A DNA stretch of 43,454 nucleotides, taken from Nitrospira japonica (GTDB taxonomy: Bacteria; Nitrospirota; Thermodesulfovibrionia; Thermodesulfovibrionales; SM23-35). Position numbers and translations under genes: made by a program. Numbering within the stretch: position 1 is the stretch's first letter; each line of letters starts with the position of its first letter. Below the pieces are notes generated by a model. The model did not search any database, was not told the DNA's origin, and saw only the letters and a program-made list of their open reading frames with translations. Positions 1 through 8,594 of the stretch are shown here, piece by piece. The stretch covers positions 1-43,454 of the forward strand of contig DYFC01000057.1 in NCBI GenBank assembly GCA_020725385.1, in the 5' to 3' direction.

Positions 1-25
1 AAAAAACAATATAAAAAAGAAAGGT

Positions 26-93
26 AATTTCGTTTATAATTTTAATGAGGCAACAGAGAAACTTTTCGTTTAGATTTTTATGTGAGGCAACAG
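26..93. repeat. Imperfect tandem repeat, two ~30 bp units
   Basis: Two neighbouring units, about 26-56 and 63-93, share the order TTTCGTTTA, an AT-rich stretch and TGAGGCAACAG. They differ by a few substitutions and small indels. Nothing upstream is visible, so this could be the edge of a longer array cut by the window. The stretch 1-430 otherwise contains only the two tiny ORFs listed separately; I see no convincing gene in it. Confidence 0.4.
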
Positions 94-151
94 GTAAGTA
101 GAACTTGTTCACTATGTACAAAACAAGTAGAGGGAGTTGTCGTCATCAATA

Positions 152-199
152 ATGCCACGTGCTTTTAAAATTACAACGGATACAAATTTTATGGTGTAG
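152..199 (+). pseudogene. Possible 5' remnant of a PIN-domain toxin gene
   Basis: A 15-codon ORF reads MPRAFKITTDTNFMV and then stops. The DTN followed by hydrophobic residues is how PIN-domain (VapC-like) ribonucleases begin, the first Asp being a metal ligand. Nothing after the stop continues a PIN fold, so if the reading is right only the first codons remain. GAGGGAG lies about 15 bases upstream, too far for an ideal ribosome-binding site. The identification rests on a very short motif and could be chance. Confidence 0.2.
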
Positions 200-234
200 T
201 AAACAAAATCAAGAGGTTGTTATAGTGAATTGCT

Positions 235-336
235 ATGACAAAGCCAAAGATTACAACCAGCAGATACTTCAGAAAAATCAAAGACAACCCATCCAAAATA
301 ACAGTCATCAATGTTGCCCGCCTTGCTTCTAGGTAA
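235..336 (+). CDS. Short basic ORF, 33 aa, unrecognised
   Basis: An ATG-started ORF of 33 residues, rich in Lys, Arg, Thr and Ser (begins MTKPKITTSRYFRK, ends VINVARLASR). I recognise no domain. There is no good ribosome-binding site, and it lies in a stretch with other fragments, so it may be the surviving 5' end of a gene cut by rearrangement rather than a working small protein. Confidence 0.2.
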   Translation: MTKPKITTSRYFRKIKDNPSKITVINVARLASR

Positions 337-430
337 TTTATTTGTTTTGATAAGAAAATCATAAGGGCAGTCAGCAGATTATCTGTAGTCTGTTAGCTAT
401 AACTTATACCTTTATGATAGTATTATAAAA

Positions 431-616
431 ATGAGCAAGAGGGGTTTAAAGAAAAGGGCTGAAGGTTTGAGATTACAAATACTAACTCATCAAAATAAAA
501 TTAAAAATGAAAAGGCAAAGCAAATTCCAGATGAAGGCAAGATTCACCACTGGGAAGCAGAAATCACAGCATTTAAAAATAGTCTTGCAAGGGTATTAAG
601 GAGGTTAGAAAAATGA
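431..616 (+). CDS. Small basic hypothetical protein, 61 aa
   Basis: A 61-residue, strongly charged, probably all-helical protein (many Lys, Glu, Arg). No domain is recognised. Its stop codon overlaps the ATG of the next gene by four bases (ATGA), the usual sign of translational coupling, which supports both as real genes. There is no Shine-Dalgarno sequence before its ATG; AT-rich -10-like hexamers lie just upstream (TATGAT 413-418, TATTAT 421-426). The pair could be a small two-gene module of the antitoxin/toxin kind, but nothing in the sequence proves that. Confidence 0.55.
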   Translation: MSKRGLKKRAEGLRLQILTHQNKIKNEKAKQIPDEGKIHHWEAEITAFKNSLARVLRRLEK

Positions 617-837
617 AAACAGCAGCTTATAAAGAAAGAAGGCCAAAGATATTACCAGAGCTTCTTACCGAGTATGAAGAGGAGTGCCTGAATGCTATCA
701 GACTCATTGAAGGATTAAAATTGCAGACATTAACTGAAGAACAAACCGAGGATATGCTTGGAGAACTCTCCGCGTCAATTACCCATTTAAGGATTCATTC
801 TGAGCAACTTGAAAAATTAATAGAGGAACAGATTTAA
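613..837 (+). CDS. Small acidic helical hypothetical protein, 74 aa
   Basis: A 74-residue protein, Glu/Leu-rich, probably a helical hairpin or coiled coil. It starts on the ATG that overlaps the stop of the preceding 61-residue gene, with AGGAGG about 12 bases upstream inside that gene. The acidic partner downstream of a basic partner in a coupled pair suggests that the two products bind each other. No family recognised. Confidence 0.55.
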   Translation: MKTAAYKERRPKILPELLTEYEEECLNAIRLIEGLKLQTLTEEQTEDMLGELSASITHLRIHSEQLEKLIEEQI

Positions 838-846
838 AGGATTTAA

Positions 847-948
847 AAAACAGAGAACCCATCCTTGATTAAGGAATACAGCGTTGAGGCAAACATTGAA
901 TTTGAAGATTATATGAACGGGCTTAAGAATATAAGAAAGGTTTGGTAG
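847..948 (+). pseudogene. Short ORF remnant, possibly C-terminal tail of a lost gene
   Basis: An open frame between the stop at 844-846 and the TAG at 946-948 encodes about 33 residues, ending in EFEDYMNGLKNIRKVW. The only possible start inside it is TTG at 865. The composition looks coding and resembles the end of a longer protein, but nothing upstream is in frame with it, so I call it a probable remnant. No family recognised. Confidence 0.25.
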
Positions 949-963
949 TTTATCTCTCAAATA

Positions 964-2397
964 ATGACATCAGGATCAATTATTTTTTTCATTTTTGGAT
1001 TTATAACTGGAGCTGTTATTGCATGGTTAATAGTATATGCAAGGCAGCAGAAGGTTTACGGGACAAAGATTTCAGAAATTCAGGGTGAACATTTAAAAAA
1101 GCTCTCTGAAATCGAAAAAGCCCTTGGCAGTTCTGAAGCACGACTTGAAGAATTAAGGCAGCAGCTCAATCAAAAAGATGCTGAGATAATGAAGATACGT
1201 GAAGAATTAGGTTATGAAAAGCAGAGTAAAATTGAAGCCTTAACAAAGCTCGATTTAGCCCAGCAAAATTTTGAAGAGCAAAAAGCAATGATTGATATGT
1301 TGAAGACAGAAATGACCGACACATTCAATGCTCTTTCTTCTGCAGCTTTGAAAAGTAGCAGCGAGGATTTTTTGAGACTTGCATCCGAACATCTTGGCAA
1401 GGTACTGGCAGAGACAAAAGGTAAACTCGGTGAGCATCAGGCTGCTATGGATAATGTTATCAAACCACTACATCAGGCATTGCAACGCTATGAAGAAAAT
1501 TTGAGATCAATTGAAGAAAACAGACATAAAGCATATGGAACTCTTACCGAGCAAATAAGATCCCTCGCTTCAACTAATGAGAATCTTCAAAGAGAAACAA
1601 GCAATCTTGTTTCAGCCCTGAGAAAGCCACAGGTAAGGGGAAGATGGGGCGAGATGCAATTAAGAAGAGTTGCCGAACTTTCTGGAATGACAAAGCATTG
1701 TGATTTTACCGAGCAAGTTTCGGTTGATACTGAAAAGGGCAGAATAAGACCTGATATGATCGTTCACCTGCCAATGGAAAGAGAAATTGTAGTTGATGCC
1801 AAAGTGCCTCTCGATGCATATCTTGAGGCAATTTCAGCATCGAGTGAGGAAGAGCGAAAAATAAAAATGGAGAAACATGCTCAACAGGTTCGTTCTCATA
1901 TGAATAAGCTTGCTTCTAAAGAATACTGGAGCCAGTTCAGTCATTCTCCAGAATTTGTTGTTCTTTTTATTCCCGGCGAATCTTTTCTTAGTTCTGCTAT
2001 TGATATTGACTCAACTCTGATCGAGGATGGAATACAAAAAGGGATTATTGTTGCAACTCCAACCACTTTTATTGCATTATTAAGAGCAATAGCTTATGGC
2101 TGGAGACAGGAACAATTGACAAAGAATGCACAGGAAATAAGTGAACTGGGGAAACAGTTATACGAAAGAATTAGTGTTATTGTTCAGCATTTTGAGAATA
2201 TCGGAACAAATCTTGAGAAATCTATCTCGGCTTATAACAAGGCAGTTGGTTCATTTGAGACAAGGATATTGCCAACAGTAAGAAGATTTAAAGAACTCGG
2301 CGTATCAACAGGTTCTGATATATCTGTTCTTGGTGAGATAGACCGTAGCCCGAAAAAATTGTTTATACTTGAAGACGAACAAAATAAAGTTTCATAA
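964..2397 (+). CDS. rmuC: DNA recombination protein RmuC homologue
   Basis: 477 residues. Residues about 5-26 form one membrane segment (SIIFFIFGFITGAVIAWLIV), followed by a long coiled coil (about 30-215) and the conserved RmuC nuclease-like domain from about residue 220, marked by VRGRWGEMQL, RPDMIVHLP and VVDAKVPLDAYL. The domain has a PD-(D/E)XK-like fold; D and K of VVDAKVPL are the likely active-site pair. RmuC limits recombination between inverted repeats in E. coli, so a membrane-anchored DNA-processing role is inferred. Length fits the family. The ATG at 964 has no clear ribosome-binding site but puts the membrane anchor at the N-terminus as expected. The next gene follows 29 bases later. 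Confidence 0.9.
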   Translation: MTSGSIIFFIFGFITGAVIAWLIVYARQQKVYGTKISEIQGEHLKKLSEIEKALGSSEARLEELRQQLNQKDAEIMKIREELGYEKQSKIEALTKLDLAQQNFEEQKAMIDMLKTEMTDTFNALSSAALKSSSEDFLRLASEHLGKVLAETKGKLGEHQAAMDNVIKPLHQALQRYEENLRSIEENRHKAYGTLTEQIRSLASTNENLQRETSNLVSALRKPQVRGRWGEMQLRRVAELSGMTKHCDFTEQVSVDTEKGRIRPDMIVHLPMEREIVVDAKVPLDAYLEAISASSEEERKIKMEKHAQQVRSHMNKLASKEYWSQFSHSPEFVVLFIPGESFLSSAIDIDSTLIEDGIQKGIIVATPTTFIALLRAIAYGWRQEQLTKNAQEISELGKQLYERISVIVQHFENIGTNLEKSISAYNKAVGSFETRILPTVRRFKELGVSTGSDISVLGEIDRSPKKLFILEDEQNKVS

Positions 2398-2426
2398 TAA
2401 AGAACATTTTAAAGGAGGGGTTGAAG

Positions 2427-2705
2427 ATGTCGGAGAGATTGAGCCATGAGGAATTTATTAGAAAAGCTATTGTTAGTTTGAGAAAGGAAGGATTTAAAGG
2501 TATTCATTCGGTTTATTCGGGATTTAATAATGCTTTTAAAAAATATTTTGAGGGCGAGAATCCTGTTGAAGTAACAAATAAGCTCGCAGCAGAAGGCAAG
2601 ATAGTTATAAGACCAGTCAAAGGCGGAGTCATGCTTTATCTGCCTGAAGATGCTCCTGCATCGAGAGATTCTGCTGACGAAGCCTTGAAGAAAATGGGGT
2701 TATGA
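2427..2705 (+). CDS. Small wHTH-like hypothetical protein, 92 aa
   Basis: The ATG at 2427 is preferred over the in-frame TTG at 2421, because AAAGGAGGGG (2411-2420) then sits at normal spacing; a start at 2421 would abut it. The protein is one compact domain: helices (SHEEFIRKAIVSLR, SGFNNAFKKYF), then a beta hairpin (KIVIRPVKGGVMLYLPED), an arrangement typical of winged-helix proteins. Residues FKGIHSVYSGFNNAFKKYF resemble a recognition-helix region. No named family recognised. It lies between rmuC and uvrA and is probably cotranscribed with them. Confidence 0.75.
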   Translation: MSERLSHEEFIRKAIVSLRKEGFKGIHSVYSGFNNAFKKYFEGENPVEVTNKLAAEGKIVIRPVKGGVMLYLPEDAPASRDSADEALKKMGL

Positions 2706-2727
2706 TCCTATATAAATTCAGTTTTTA

Positions 2728-5520
2728 ATGTCTGTAAAAGAACTTATTATTGAAGGCGCAAGGCAGAACAATTTAAAGAATATTAACCTTACCCTGCCTC
2801 ACAATAAAGTTATTGCTATTACCGGAGTTTCAGGGTCGGGAAAATCTTCACTGGCTTTTGACACAATTTTTGCAGAAGGACAATGGAGATTTATTGAGTC
2901 GCTTTCTACATATGCAAGACTTTTTCTTGAAAAACTTGACAGGCCTGATGTTGACACAATACACAATATTCGTCCTGCTATAGCGCTCGAACAGAAAAAC
3001 CCTGTCAAAGGTTCCCGCTCGACTGTTGGAACTCTAACAGAGCTTTATGATCTTTTTAGACTTTTATATTCAAAAATAGCCCATCCATTCTGCCCCAATT
3101 GTTTTAAAGAAATTATTAGATGGGATACATCACAAATATTCCTGGAGTTAATAGAAAAATATAGAGATAAAAAAGCAATTATTGTTTTTGAAGCTCCTAC
3201 TGATTTTAACGAGTTATTAAAAAAGGGTTTTCACAGAATCTGGATAAATAATGAAGTTATTGATATTGAAGATTTTGAATCTTCAATAAATCAGATGCCT
3301 GTAAATGATATTAAAGATAAATTGAATATTGTTGTTGACCGCCTGATTATAAAGGATGAACCCAGACTCTCTGATTCGATAGAACTCGCATGGAATCAGG
3401 GAAAAGGTAAAATTGAGATAATTATTATTGATGAGGCAATAAAAGTATTGTCCTTTTCCTCAAAAAATGCCTGTGATGAATGTGGAATTGAATTACCATT
3501 ACCAAATCCTTTATTGTTTTCTTTTAACCATCCTTTAGGTGCCTGCCCAAAATGTAATGGATTTGGAAATTTACTGAATTATGATGAGACTCTTGTTATA
3601 CCGGATAAAAGTCTTTCTCTGACAGATGGGGCAATTGACCCCTGGAATAAACCTGCATACAGATGGTGGAAACAACAGCTCATCAAGAATGCTGAAAAGG
3701 CAGGGTTGAATACTTCAAAACCCTATTCGGAATTTTTAGATAGTGAAAAAGAGATTATTTTTAATGGCACACCTCATTTTTATGGAATAAACGATTTTTT
3801 TCAAGAACTCGAATCGAAAAAATACAAACTTCACATCCGGGTGTTTCTAAGTAGATACAGAAGTCCTGCAATATGCCCTTTATGTAAAGGAAAAAGACTT
3901 AAAAAAGACGCTCTTTCATATAAAATTTCAGGACTGGATATAGGTGATTTGTGTTCAATGCCAGTAATTGAGATAGCACATTTTTTCGAAAATCTTGATA
4001 TATCGCCGTTTCAGAGAGATACTGCTAAGGAAATACTCAGACAGATACAATTAAAGCTCGATTTTCTTAAACGTGTGGGACTCGATTATTTAAGCCTCAA
4101 TCGTGATGCCCGCACATTATCCGGTGGAGAATACCAGAGGATAAATCTCTCAAACCAGATAGCTTCATTTTTAACAGGAACACTTTATGTTCTCGATGAA
4201 CCAACCGTTGGCCTGCATGCGCGTGACACAAAAATAATAGCAGGCATTATGTCAGAACTTTCAAAACTTGGAAATACAATTATTGTTGTCGAGCATGATA
4301 AAAATATTATAAGTTCCTCGGATATAGTTGTTGAACTCGGCCCCGGTGGTGGCTATAAAGGCGGAGAAGTTATCTTTTCGGGAAATATGGAGGAGTTTCT
4401 TATAGCAGATACCCCTACTTCGAGATATATAAGAGGAATTGACCATATTCTTCCTCCTTTAAAGAAAAAAATTTTTACTAATAAGCCTCCTTTTCAAAAT
4501 AAGATAGTGCTTACAGGAGCAAAGGGGAACAATCTTAAAGATATTAATCTGAGTATTCCTTTGCAGACATTTACAACTATAACAGGAGTTTCTGGCTCAG
4601 GCAAAAGTTCTCTTATTGTAGAGACTTTATTTAGAGCTTTGGCGCGTGAATTTAAGCAAAGTGTTGAGATGCCGCTTGCTTTTGATAGACTCATTGTCCC
4701 TAAAACATTAAAAACCGTGAAACTTATTTCTCAATCTCCAATAGGTAAAAGCCCCCGCTCAAATCCGGTTACTTATTTAAAGGTATTTGATTTAATAAGA
4801 AATCTTTTTGCTTCCCAACCTGAAGCAAGAACTCAAAGATACGGTCCCGGATATTTTTCTTTTAATGTTTCAGGAGGAAGGTGTGAGACCTGTAAAGGAG
4901 CAGGTTATCAAAAAATGGAGATGTACTTCTTTGAGGATTTATATATTAAGTGTGAGACATGTAATGGGAAAAGATATAAACCAGAGGCTTTGAAAGTTTA
5001 TTATAGAGGTAAAAATATTGACGATATTTTAAGAATGACTGTTGATGAAGCTATAGAATTGTTTCATGATGAAAGAAAAATTATCAATAAACTGTCTTTA
5101 ATGCAGGATATAGGGCTGGGTTATCTCAGACTCGGTCAACCTGCTACAACCCTTTCAGGTGGGGAAGCACAGAGATTGAAAATATGTGCGGAATTTACAG
5201 AAAATTCAAGACACACAGGAGATATACTCTATATTCTCGATGAACCAACTGTAGGATTACATTTCAGGGATATAAAGGCTTTGCTTGGAATTCTTCAGAG
5301 GCTTGTTGACTCAGGCAATACAGTAATAATCATTGAACATAATCTTGATGTTATTAATTATTCTGACTGGATAATTGATCTCGGTCCTGAAGGAGGAGAC
5401 AAGGGAGGTAATATTGTATTTGAAGGCACGCCTGATGAGATAATAAATTGCCATGAGTCATATACAGGAAAATATCTCAGGGAGCATCTTTACACTCAGC
5501 AATCAAGTCATAGTATTTAA
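2728..5520 (+). CDS. uvrA: Excinuclease ABC subunit A, divergent UvrA
   Basis: 930 residues, close to the usual ~940. UvrA scans DNA for damage as a dimer and loads UvrB in nucleotide excision repair. Visible: first Walker A GVSGSGKSS (about residue 33), CDEC...CPKC zinc module (249-276), ABC signature LSGGEYQRINL, Walker B LYVLDEPTVGLH; then second Walker A GVSGSGKSS (about 621), CETC...CETC zinc module (about 719-745), signature LSGGEAQR and Walker B ILDEPTVGLH. The UvrB-binding insert (about 120-240) is present but divergent. The stretch usually read as DQKTTSRNPRSTVGT is EQKNPVKGSRSTVGT here, so this may be a second, specialised UvrA rather than the housekeeping copy. No Shine-Dalgarno before the ATG. 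The 3' end overlaps convergent rimO by 44 bases. Confidence 0.9.
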   Translation: MSVKELIIEGARQNNLKNINLTLPHNKVIAITGVSGSGKSSLAFDTIFAEGQWRFIESLSTYARLFLEKLDRPDVDTIHNIRPAIALEQKNPVKGSRSTVGTLTELYDLFRLLYSKIAHPFCPNCFKEIIRWDTSQIFLELIEKYRDKKAIIVFEAPTDFNELLKKGFHRIWINNEVIDIEDFESSINQMPVNDIKDKLNIVVDRLIIKDEPRLSDSIELAWNQGKGKIEIIIIDEAIKVLSFSSKNACDECGIELPLPNPLLFSFNHPLGACPKCNGFGNLLNYDETLVIPDKSLSLTDGAIDPWNKPAYRWWKQQLIKNAEKAGLNTSKPYSEFLDSEKEIIFNGTPHFYGINDFFQELESKKYKLHIRVFLSRYRSPAICPLCKGKRLKKDALSYKISGLDIGDLCSMPVIEIAHFFENLDISPFQRDTAKEILRQIQLKLDFLKRVGLDYLSLNRDARTLSGGEYQRINLSNQIASFLTGTLYVLDEPTVGLHARDTKIIAGIMSELSKLGNTIIVVEHDKNIISSSDIVVELGPGGGYKGGEVIFSGNMEEFLIADTPTSRYIRGIDHILPPLKKKIFTNKPPFQNKIVLTGAKGNNLKDINLSIPLQTFTTITGVSGSGKSSLIVETLFRALAREFKQSVEMPLAFDRLIVPKTLKTVKLISQSPIGKSPRSNPVTYLKVFDLIRNLFASQPEARTQRYGPGYFSFNVSGGRCETCKGAGYQKMEMYFFEDLYIKCETCNGKRYKPEALKVYYRGKNIDDILRMTVDEAIELFHDERKIINKLSLMQDIGLGYLRLGQPATTLSGGEAQRLKICAEFTENSRHTGDILYILDEPTVGLHFRDIKALLGILQRLVDSGNTVIIIEHNLDVINYSDWIIDLGPEGGDKGGNIVFEGTPDEIINCHESYTGKYLREHLYTQQSSHSI

Positions 5521-6781
5521 AATTTTTTATCAAAACATCTACTACATTACCTATTTTTTTCTGATAATCGGTTACAAATACAGAACCATCTACTTCTGGA
5601 GCCTGTGAGTATATTCTGCCACTCCAAACAGCACCGTATTCATCAACAGGCATCTCAATAAGACATGGGAATTCTTTACCTATTATGGCTTCATTCTTAT
5701 TTTTCACAATTTCTTGTTGCATTTGCATTAATGCCTTTTTCCTTTTTCGCTTCATACTATATGGAATACGTCCTTTTATATTAAATGCCACTGTATCTTC
5801 TTCTTCTGAATATTCAAATACACCGAGATGGTCGAACTTTATCTGTCTTACAAAATCAGCAAGTTCCTCGAACTCTTCTTCGCTTTCTGTAGGGAACCCG
5901 ACTATGAAAGTTGAACGTATAACAATATCCGGAATCTCTTCTCTCAGCATAGCAAATTTTTCGAGTAATAATTTTTTTGAATATCTTCTGTTCATTAACT
6001 TTAAAATCCTGTCATTTACATGCTGAACAGGAATATCGAGATATTTTGTTATTCTCTGGTCAGACTTAATTAAATTAACAATCCGGGGTGTTATACCTGA
6101 TGGATAAAGATAGAGCAAACGTAGCCAGAACTCTTTTTTAATTGAAAGAATTGATTCAAGCAACATATCAAGAGAAGGCTTTCCGTACAAATCCCTACCA
6201 TAAGAAGTTAAATCCTGAGCTATTAAATTTATTTCATAAACATTATTATTTAAGGCTTTTTTAATGTCTTTAAGAATTTGATCAATTGGAATGCTTTTTA
6301 ATGGTCCTCTAATTAATGGAATGGTGCAATATGAGCAACGGTTATTACATCCGTCAGCTATCTTGATATAAGTATATGAAGGTGGTGTAAAGCAGATTTT
6401 CTTAAGTGAAGCATTGGTGCAAGGCAATTTTAAGGGAGAAAATTTTTTCTGTATATTTTTAGCAATTTCTTTATATGGAAGCGCAGGAAGAAAAAGGTCA
6501 ACCTCGGGAATTAAAGTTTCGAGTTCTTTTTTATATCTTTGCACAAGACATCCAAATACTATAACTTTAGCGTTTTTTGGTTTTTCCTGAAGAACTGAAA
6601 GTACGGTATCAATGGATTCCTGTTTTGCTTTCTTTATAAATCCGCAAGTATTTATTAAAACAAGGTTTGCTTCTTGGATTATACCGGTAATTCCGTAACC
6701 ATATCTTGAAAGGATTTTTGATATTTTCTCGCTATCAACAAGATTCTTCGCACATCCAAGACTTATAAAATAATACTTCAT
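5477..6781 (-). CDS. rimO: Ribosomal protein uS12 methylthiotransferase RimO
   Basis: A radical SAM enzyme that methylthiolates an Asp of ribosomal protein S12. The start is set at the ATG at 6781 (434 aa), because the family begins MKYYFISLGCAKNLVDSE; the open frame runs 41 codons further up but that part is not family-like. Visible: N-terminal MTTase domain with three Cys for an extra Fe-S cluster (SLGCAKNLVDSE, NTCGFI, VFGCLVQRY), radical SAM motif CNNRCSYC (CxxxCxxC) around residue 145, and a C-terminal TRAM domain. The opening SLGCAKNLVDSE separates RimO from MiaB. It is convergent with uvrA and their coding ends overlap by 44 bases, so neither has a terminator outside the other's coding sequence. 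Confidence 0.93.
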   Translation of the reverse strand: MKYYFISLGCAKNLVDSEKISKILSRYGYGITGIIQEANLVLINTCGFIKKAKQESIDTVLSVLQEKPKNAKVIVFGCLVQRYKKELETLIPEVDLFLPALPYKEIAKNIQKKFSPLKLPCTNASLKKICFTPPSYTYIKIADGCNNRCSYCTIPLIRGPLKSIPIDQILKDIKKALNNNVYEINLIAQDLTSYGRDLYGKPSLDMLLESILSIKKEFWLRLLYLYPSGITPRIVNLIKSDQRITKYLDIPVQHVNDRILKLMNRRYSKKLLLEKFAMLREEIPDIVIRSTFIVGFPTESEEEFEELADFVRQIKFDHLGVFEYSEEEDTVAFNIKGRIPYSMKRKRKKALMQMQQEIVKNKNEAIIGKEFPCLIEMPVDEYGAVWSGRIYSQAPEVDGSVFVTDYQKKIGNVVDVLIKNFKYYDLIAECKDAP

Positions 6782-6935
6782 TTCATTAGAATAACATAAA
6801 GCATGGAGCGTAGAGCAAAGAACGCCGTATATCTGTTGTCTATTATCCATAATCCGTTCTACGAAATATAAAAATTCGGACCCAGCTAACAAATAGGGTA
6901 ACAATTTTTTTGAAGCAATGTCTGTATTATTCGGT

Positions 6936-6941
6936 TATACT
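6936..6941 (+). promoter_or_regulatory. Candidate -10 box for the peptide importer operon
   Basis: TATACT lies six bases before the ATG at 6948. No Shine-Dalgarno sequence precedes that ATG and no good -35 is visible at 16-18 bases (TTGAAG at 6910-6915 is 20 away). If used, transcription would start at or within a base or two of the start codon. Confidence 0.35.
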
Positions 6942-6947
6942 TAAACG

Positions 6948-8594
6948 ATGATGTTTGCCAGAAAATATTTGTTATACATTTTTATAATCCTTATATTACT
7001 ACCAGGTTGCAAAGAAAAAACCGGCTCTTATGTTCAATCAAATAGCAAAGAACAGGTTTATGAGCCTGCATATGGCGATACACTTATTACAGGCTCCATA
7101 GGTGAGCCTTCAGTATTAATCCCAATGCTTGCAGGTGACAGCGCATCCCATGATATTGCAGGTCTTATATTCAACGGTCTTGTTAAATATGATACTGATT
7201 TAAGCATAATCGGAGATCTTGCAGAATCGTGGGAAATATCAAAGGACGGGCTTGTAATTACTTTCCATTTAAGGAAAGGTGTAAAGTGGTCTGATGGAGT
7301 CGAATTCACAGCGAATGATGTTTTATTTGGTTTTAACACAATAATTGATGATAAGACTCCTACTGCCTATAAAGAGGACTTTTTACAGGTAAACAAGGCA
7401 GAGGTGCTTGATAAATATACTTTCAGGGTTACATATAAAAAACCTTTTGCTCCTGCTTTGAGTTCATGGGGAAATCTTGTGGTATTGCCAGAACATTTAC
7501 TTAAAGGAAAAGATATTACAAAAACTACTATGATAAGAGAGCCTATAGGGCTGGGGCCTTATAAATTGAAGAAGTGGATTCCGGGGCAGGAACTTATTCT
7601 CGAATCTTACAGGGATTATTTTGAAGGAAGACCGTATATAGATAGATATATTTATAGAATTATTCCTGATCCTGCAACAATGTTTCTTGAACTTCAGGCT
7701 GGAGGGCTTGATATGATGGGATTGACTCCTTTGCAATATACAAAACAGACTGATACCGAAATTTTCAGGGAAAATTTCCAAAAATTTCGCTACCCTGTAT
7801 TTTCCTACACACACATGGCTTTTAACTTAAAACATCCTTGGTTTAAAGATAAACATATAAGACAGGCGATTGCCTATGCGATTGACAAAAAAGAGATTAT
7901 AGATGTTGTTTTATTCGGGCTTGGTAGTCCTGCTACAGGTCCATATGTCCCAAATACCTGGCCGTATAATCCAAATGTGAAGAAATACGAATATAATCCA
8001 GAAAAAGCAAAACAACTCCTGGCAGAAGCAGGATGGAAAGATACTAATGGTGATGGGATTCTCGATAAGGATGGTAAAAAGTTTGAATTTACCATACTAA
8101 CAAATATGGGAAATAACCTGAGAAAAAATACAGCTACAATAATCCAGTGGAGACTCGCAAAGATTGGAATAAAAGTAAATATAAGAGTGCTTGAATGGTC
8201 AACATTTGTCAATGAATTCATTGATAAAAGAAGATTTGAAGCAGTAATACTCGGATGGAGCATTAGCCCTGATCCCGATCAATACGATATATGGCACTCA
8301 AGTAAAACAAGAGAAAAAGAGTTCAATTTCATAGGTTATAATAATCCTGAAGTGGATGAACTTCTTGAGAAAGGCAGGAGAACTTTCAATATTGAAGAAA
8401 GGAAAAAAGCATATTTCAGAATACAGGAAATTCTTGCTGAAGAAGTTCCTTATATTTTCCTTTATGTGCCTGATGCAACCCCTATAGTTCATTCAAGGTT
8501 TAAAGGAATAAAACCTTCTCCAATAGGCATAAGTTATAATCTACCAAAATGGTATGTTCCAAAACCTTTGCAGAAACATGCAATGGAGCCTTAA
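6948..8594 (+). CDS. Peptide ABC transporter substrate-binding lipoprotein (DppA/OppA, SBP family 5)
   Basis: 548 residues with an N-terminal lipoprotein signal: basic start, hydrophobic core (LLYIFIILILLPGC) and lipobox LPGC, so Cys21 is the likely lipidated residue. The rest matches family 5 periplasmic binding proteins for peptides, nickel or related ligands: LIFNGLVKYD, ESWEISKDGLVITFHLRKGV, VKWSDGVEFTANDVLF, and near the end LAEEVPYIFLYVPD. It should capture a substrate and deliver it to the permeases encoded next; the substrate cannot be read from the sequence. ATG follows at 6951 as an alternative start. The stop abuts the next ATG directly (TAAATG). Confidence 0.9.
   Translation: MMFARKYLLYIFIILILLPGCKEKTGSYVQSNSKEQVYEPAYGDTLITGSIGEPSVLIPMLAGDSASHDIAGLIFNGLVKYDTDLSIIGDLAESWEISKDGLVITFHLRKGVKWSDGVEFTANDVLFGFNTIIDDKTPTAYKEDFLQVNKAEVLDKYTFRVTYKKPFAPALSSWGNLVVLPEHLLKGKDITKTTMIREPIGLGPYKLKKWIPGQELILESYRDYFEGRPYIDRYIYRIIPDPATMFLELQAGGLDMMGLTPLQYTKQTDTEIFRENFQKFRYPVFSYTHMAFNLKHPWFKDKHIRQAIAYAIDKKEIIDVVLFGLGSPATGPYVPNTWPYNPNVKKYEYNPEKAKQLLAEAGWKDTNGDGILDKDGKKFEFTILTNMGNNLRKNTATIIQWRLAKIGIKVNIRVLEWSTFVNEFIDKRRFEAVILGWSISPDPDQYDIWHSSKTREKEFNFIGYNNPEVDELLEKGRRTFNIEERKKAYFRIQEILAEEVPYIFLYVPDATPIVHSRFKGIKPSPIGISYNLPKWYVPKPLQKHAMEP

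Noticed and set aside
6782..6904. 41-codon N-terminal extension of rimO
   Set aside because: RimO proteins begin at the MKYYFISLGC motif; the extension shows no conserved feature and no ribosome-binding site.
6910..6941. TTGAAG plus TATACT as a full sigma70 promoter for the peptide importer
   Set aside because: The spacer is 20 bases, too long; only the -10 is kept as a candidate.
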